Origin: Candidatus Nitrosopumilus sp.
GTDB taxonomy: Archaea; Thermoproteota; Nitrososphaeria; Nitrososphaerales; Nitrosopumilaceae
Assembly (NCBI GenBank): GCA_029863665.1
Contig: JAOTUX010000032.1
Span: 1-8,879, forward strand
Direction of reading: 5' to 3'
Length of the DNA stretch: 8,879 nt
Shown: positions 6,535-8,879 of the stretch, in pieces
Layout: every line of letters starts with the position of its first letter
Numbering within the stretch: position 1 is the first letter of the stretch
Notes under the pieces: model-generated
Told to the model about the DNA's origin: nothing
Database searches by the model: none
What the model saw: the letters and a program-made list of their open reading frames with translations, nothing else
Made by a program: the position numbers and the translations under genes

Positions 6535-7983
6535 ATGTCCAGTAACACTCCAAGGAAAATTGGAGAAAATCAATATCAGATTGACGCTGATTCAAATCTT
6601 GGGATGAAAGTTCCTGTAAGAATCTATGCCGATGAGCCATTATTGCAAAAGATGCTATCTGATAGAACTATAATGCAGGCACGAAACGTATCATCCATTC
6701 CTGGCATAGTCAGTCATAGTGTTGTATTGCCTGATGGTCATGAAGGATATGGCTTTCCAGTTGGCGGTGTGGCTGCAATGGATGCAGAAGAGGGAATGAT
6801 TAGCCCTGGAGGTGTTGGATATGACATTAATTGCGGAGTCCGATTACTTCGCTCAAACTTAACTGAGCAAACAGTTCGCTCAAAACTAAAAGAACTTGTC
6901 ACTGATCTTTTCAGCTCTATTCCTTCTGGTGTCGGCTCCAAAGGTGCAGTCAAGCTTAGCCATTCACAACTTGATGAGGTTTTGGTAAAGGGAGTTAACT
7001 GGGCAATTGATAATGGCTATGGTTCATCTGATGATGCTGATGTCTGTGAAGAAAATGGCCAAATTCAAAATGCTGATCCAAACAAAGTCTCAGACAAGGC
7101 AAGAAAGAGAGGTGCACCGCAGCTTGGAAGTCTGGGTTCTGGAAATCATTTCCTTGAAGTGCAAAAAGTTGCAGAAGTTCATGACGTAGAGGCTGCAAAC
7201 AAAATGGGAATCAAGGAAGGAACTATTACAATTTTAATTCATTGTGGCTCTAGAGGGTTTGGACACCAAGTGTGCAGTGATTATCTTAGAATTTCAGAAC
7301 AGGCAATGGCAAAATACAACATCAACTTACCTGATAGGGAACTTGCATGTGTTCCAAATACTTCTGAGGAAGGTGAATCTTACAGAAAAGCAATGTTTGC
7401 AGCATTAAATTTTGCATGGAGTAATAGACAAATGATTACTCACTGGACTAGGAAATCTTTTGAACGTGTCTTTAACCAAACAGAGTCTGATCTTGACATG
7501 AAATTAGTTTATGACGTTGCACATAACATTGCTAAAGTGGAAAAACACAAAGTTGATGGAAAAGAGAGAAAACTTGTTGTTCATAGAAAAGGAGCAACTA
7601 GAGCATTTCCTGCAAATCGTGATGAAATTCCATTGAGATACCGTAACTCTGGACAACCAGTTTTAGTTCCAGGTTCTATGGGAACTTCAAGCTGGATTTT
7701 ACTTGGTCAGCCCAATTCCATGGATTTGAGCTTTGGCTCAACTGCACATGGTGCTGGAAGAACAATGTCGAGATCCAAGGCCAGACGAAATTACACCGAA
7801 AATGATGTAAAAAAATCCCTTAATGACAAGGGCATATTTATCAAAGCATTGACAAGGGATGGGGTTGTGGAGGAGACACCTCAAGCCTACAAAGACGTTG
7901 ATGCCGTAGTTAATGTCTCTCATAATCTTGGGATTGCCACAAAAGTTGCAAAATTGGTGCCTATTGGTGTGATTAAGGGTTGA
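6535..7983 (+). CDS. rtcB: RtcB, tRNA-splicing/RNA 3'-phosphate ligase
   Basis: An intein-free 482-residue RtcB, the usual archaeal length. It joins 2',3'-cyclic phosphate or 3'-phosphate RNA ends to 5'-OH ends using GTP and Mn2+, and in archaea seals tRNA exon halves after intron cleavage. Visible motifs: SVVLPDGHEGYGFPVGGVAA (62-81), PGGVGYDINCGVR with metal ligands Asp97 and Cys100, GSLGSGNHFLE with His205, LIHCGSRGFGHQ with His236, VYDVAHN with His330, the PGSMGTSSW loop (379-387), and FGSTAHGAGR with the guanylated His405. These match the Asp/Cys/His set known from Pyrococcus RtcB. The ATG at 6535 is about 33 nt from a TATA-like box. It is the first gene of a three-gene unit, overlapping the next gene by 4 nt. 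Confidence 0.97.
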   Translation: MSSNTPRKIGENQYQIDADSNLGMKVPVRIYADEPLLQKMLSDRTIMQARNVSSIPGIVSHSVVLPDGHEGYGFPVGGVAAMDAEEGMISPGGVGYDINCGVRLLRSNLTEQTVRSKLKELVTDLFSSIPSGVGSKGAVKLSHSQLDEVLVKGVNWAIDNGYGSSDDADVCEENGQIQNADPNKVSDKARKRGAPQLGSLGSGNHFLEVQKVAEVHDVEAANKMGIKEGTITILIHCGSRGFGHQVCSDYLRISEQAMAKYNINLPDRELACVPNTSEEGESYRKAMFAALNFAWSNRQMITHWTRKSFERVFNQTESDLDMKLVYDVAHNIAKVEKHKVDGKERKLVVHRKGATRAFPANRDEIPLRYRNSGQPVLVPGSMGTSSWILLGQPNSMDLSFGSTAHGAGRTMSRSKARRNYTENDVKKSLNDKGIFIKALTRDGVVEETPQAYKDVDAVVNVSHNLGIATKVAKLVPIGVIKG

Positions 7984-8408
7984 GCGAAGAAGATTCTGAA
8001 CTTGAAAGATTAAAGGCAAAAAGACTTGCTGAAATGCAAAAAAACATCTCCTCAAGAAAGGAAGTAGAACAAACTCCAGAACCGTCCCAAGAACCTTCTC
8101 CAGAAAAACCCTCTGAAAATCCACGGGACTTGTTGATCAAAAAATTAGGCTTTAGAGGATTGGAAGTTTTAGAAAATGCGGAATCTCAATTTCCAAATGA
8201 AACTAAAATTATTGTAGACAAATTATCTGAATTAATCAAGATTGGTGAGATTAATGAAATTGTTGATGGAGGAAAGTTGTTGACATTGTTTAGATCAGTA
8301 GGACTCAATGTCAGGATGGCAACAAAAATCAATGTTGAGCAAGATGGAAAGTTTGTCTCACTTAGTGATAAACTCAGTAATCAATCATCTGATGATGGTG
8401 ATACATAG
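7980..8408 (+). CDS. PDCD5/TFAR19-like nucleic-acid-binding protein
   Basis: A 142-residue protein. The N-terminus (ELERLKAKRLAEMQ, 7-20) is the basic helix typical of archaeal and eukaryotic PDCD5 proteins. A Pro/Glu/Ser-rich, probably disordered linker follows (28-48), then a helical core (49-105) with the PDCD5-like pattern of RGLEVLENAES, IIVDKLSELIKIGEI and DGGKLLTLF. The C-terminus (about 110-142: INVEQDGKFVSLSDKL and an acidic tail) goes beyond the usual 110-120-residue family members. The start is TTG at 7980, overlapping the rtcB stop (TTGA); it is chosen because the next Met (residue 19) would cut off the hallmark helix. A weak GGTG at 7966-7969 lies 10 nt before it. PDCD5 relatives bind DNA or act with chaperonin in eukaryotes; the archaeal role is uncertain. 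Placement after rtcB hints at RNA or ribosome work, which is inference only. Confidence 0.75.
   Translation: MSEEDSELERLKAKRLAEMQKNISSRKEVEQTPEPSQEPSPEKPSENPRDLLIKKLGFRGLEVLENAESQFPNETKIIVDKLSELIKIGEINEIVDGGKLLTLFRSVGLNVRMATKINVEQDGKFVSLSDKLSNQSSDDGDT
8397..8402 (+). promoter_or_regulatory. Shine-Dalgarno site for the 103-residue protein gene
   Basis: GGTGAT lies 5 nt before the GTG start at 8408 and would pair with the CACC-rich 3' end of archaeal 16S rRNA. It supports this GTG start, which overlaps the upstream TAG by one base (TAGTG). It is inside the end of the PDCD5-like gene, as expected for an internal operon gene. Confidence 0.55.
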
Positions 8409-8719
8409 TGAATATCACTTTGGAAGTGGGAACGAAAAATTACACTGATGATTTGTTAGCCATCAAAAAAGCACTCTCGCACATGGAGAGTCTTGTTGGT
8501 GCATACAATGGATATGCACTTAGTGAACCATCATCAAAATTTGGTTGGACGTTTTTCAAACTGGCATTCAAACCTGATTTACAAAATGGCATAGAGGAAA
8601 AGTTCTCTGACATGTTGGGAAAATATCAATGGAGTGATCAATCCCAGAAATTTACAAAGTTCATGACAGATTATTTTGTTTCTAGAGGTTGTGATGTAAA
8701 AATAAAAACAGTTGACTAG
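8408..8719 (+). CDS. Small protein of unknown function in the rtcB operon
   Basis: A 103-residue protein I do not recognise. It is probably soluble: no signal peptide or membrane segment is visible. The N-terminal part (MNITLEVGTKNYTDDLLAIKKALSHME) suggests a beta strand followed by a helix; an aromatic-rich middle contains KFGWTFFKLAF (44-54) and GKYQWSD (71-77); a helix and a final beta strand (CDVKIKTVD) end it, so a small mixed alpha/beta fold is plausible. Start GTG at 8408 is supported by a GGTGAT site 5 nt upstream and a 1-nt overlap with the preceding stop. Codon use resembles its neighbours, and the tight spacing argues that it is a real gene co-translated with rtcB and the PDCD5-like gene. 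Its stop shares CTAG with the convergent uS11 gene. Confidence 0.8.
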   Translation: MNITLEVGTKNYTDDLLAIKKALSHMESLVGAYNGYALSEPSSKFGWTFFKLAFKPDLQNGIEEKFSDMLGKYQWSDQSQKFTKFMTDYFVSRGCDVKIKTVD

Positions 8720-8879
8720 ACTCTTCTTCCTCTTTTTCCACCTTTCTTTCTGGTGGTATCATGAGGAATTGGTGTTACATCATCAATTCTTCCAATCTTA
8801 AATCCGCCTCTTGCTAATGCTCTGATGGCAGCTTGTGCACCTGGGCCTGGTACTCTAGAGCCAACTCCGCCTACTGCAC
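8716..8879 (-). CDS. rps11: Small ribosomal subunit protein uS11 (3' end only)
   Basis: The last 53 codons are present, running in from the right edge of the window on the minus strand and ending in TAG at 8718-8716. The translation includes VPGPGAQAAIRALARGGFKI, then RIDDVTPIPHD, and the basic tail KKGGKRGRRV. This is the conserved C-terminus of archaeal/eukaryotic uS11, which binds 16S rRNA in the platform of the small subunit near the mRNA exit side. The N-terminal part is outside the window. The stop overlaps the stop of the plus-strand 103-residue protein gene by 4 bases. Confidence 0.95.
   Translation of the reverse strand, partial: AVGGVGSRVPGPGAQAAIRALARGGFKIGRIDDVTPIPHDTTRKKGGKRGRRV

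Noticed and set aside
6425..6607. 60-codon plus-strand open frame across the purB-rtcB intergenic region
   Set aside because: It would overlap the purB and rtcB promoter boxes and the conserved start of rtcB in another frame, and its protein is not recognisable.
7738..8124. 128-codon open frame on the minus strand across the rtcB/PDCD5-like junction
   Set aside because: It lies antisense to two well-supported genes, its translation is low-complexity Phe/Leu/Cys/Arg-rich with no recognisable motif, and no promoter or ribosome site is visible.
1..8879. CRISPR array, tRNA or rRNA gene, insertion sequence, integration site or defence cassette
   Set aside because: No regularly spaced direct repeats, cloverleaf-like sequence, transposase or integrase motif was found by eye; coding sequence fills nearly the whole window with housekeeping genes.

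Overview
The window looks like ordinary core chromosome of an AT-rich, ammonia-oxidiser-type archaeon (Thaumarchaeota/Nitrososphaerota, Nitrosopumilus-like). The main grounds are an archaeal-style ValRS, an archaeal PurB, an archaeal/eukaryal-type uS11 tail, RtcB in an operon with a PDCD5-like protein, and closely packed genes with TATA-like boxes about 24-25 nt upstream of start codons (a leaderless-transcript layout). The assignment rests on protein character recognised by eye, not on a database search.

Left part (1-3078): the C-terminal end of pdxS overlaps pdxT by 4 nt (both +), giving the two subunits of the DXP-independent pyridoxal 5'-phosphate synthase. A complete valine-tRNA ligase gene converges on them from the minus strand. 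Middle (3086-4243): two minus-strand pterin-type genes, a PTPS/QueD-family protein with an extra uncharacterised N-terminal domain of about 120 residues, and a pterin-4a-carbinolamine dehydratase. Each has its own TATA-like box at leaderless spacing. The short divergent region at 4244-4310 carries a perfect 8-bp inverted repeat that brackets the dehydratase promoter and leads on the other side into a stand-alone asparagine-synthase-type ATP-pyrophosphatase gene.

Right part (5059-8879): adenylosuccinate lyase (minus strand; its stop region overlaps the synthase-like gene tail to tail) is divergent from a tight plus-strand operon: rtcB, a PDCD5-like gene starting at TTG with a 4-nt overlap, then a 103-residue protein of unknown function starting at GTG with a 1-nt overlap and a good Shine-Dalgarno sequence. 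This operon meets the 3' end of the uS11 ribosomal protein gene tail to tail, both stop codons sharing one CTAG palindrome.

The genes serve cofactor synthesis (B6, pterin), purine synthesis, translation and tRNA splicing/RNA repair. I saw no mobile element, CRISPR array, tRNA or rRNA, and no clear new system. The points most worth a second look are the N-terminal domain fused to the PTPS family protein, the inverted repeat at the dehydratase promoter, the RtcB-PDCD5-unknown operon, the altered HIGH motif of ValRS and the altered signature loop of PurB. No stretch longer than about 110 bases lacks a gene.
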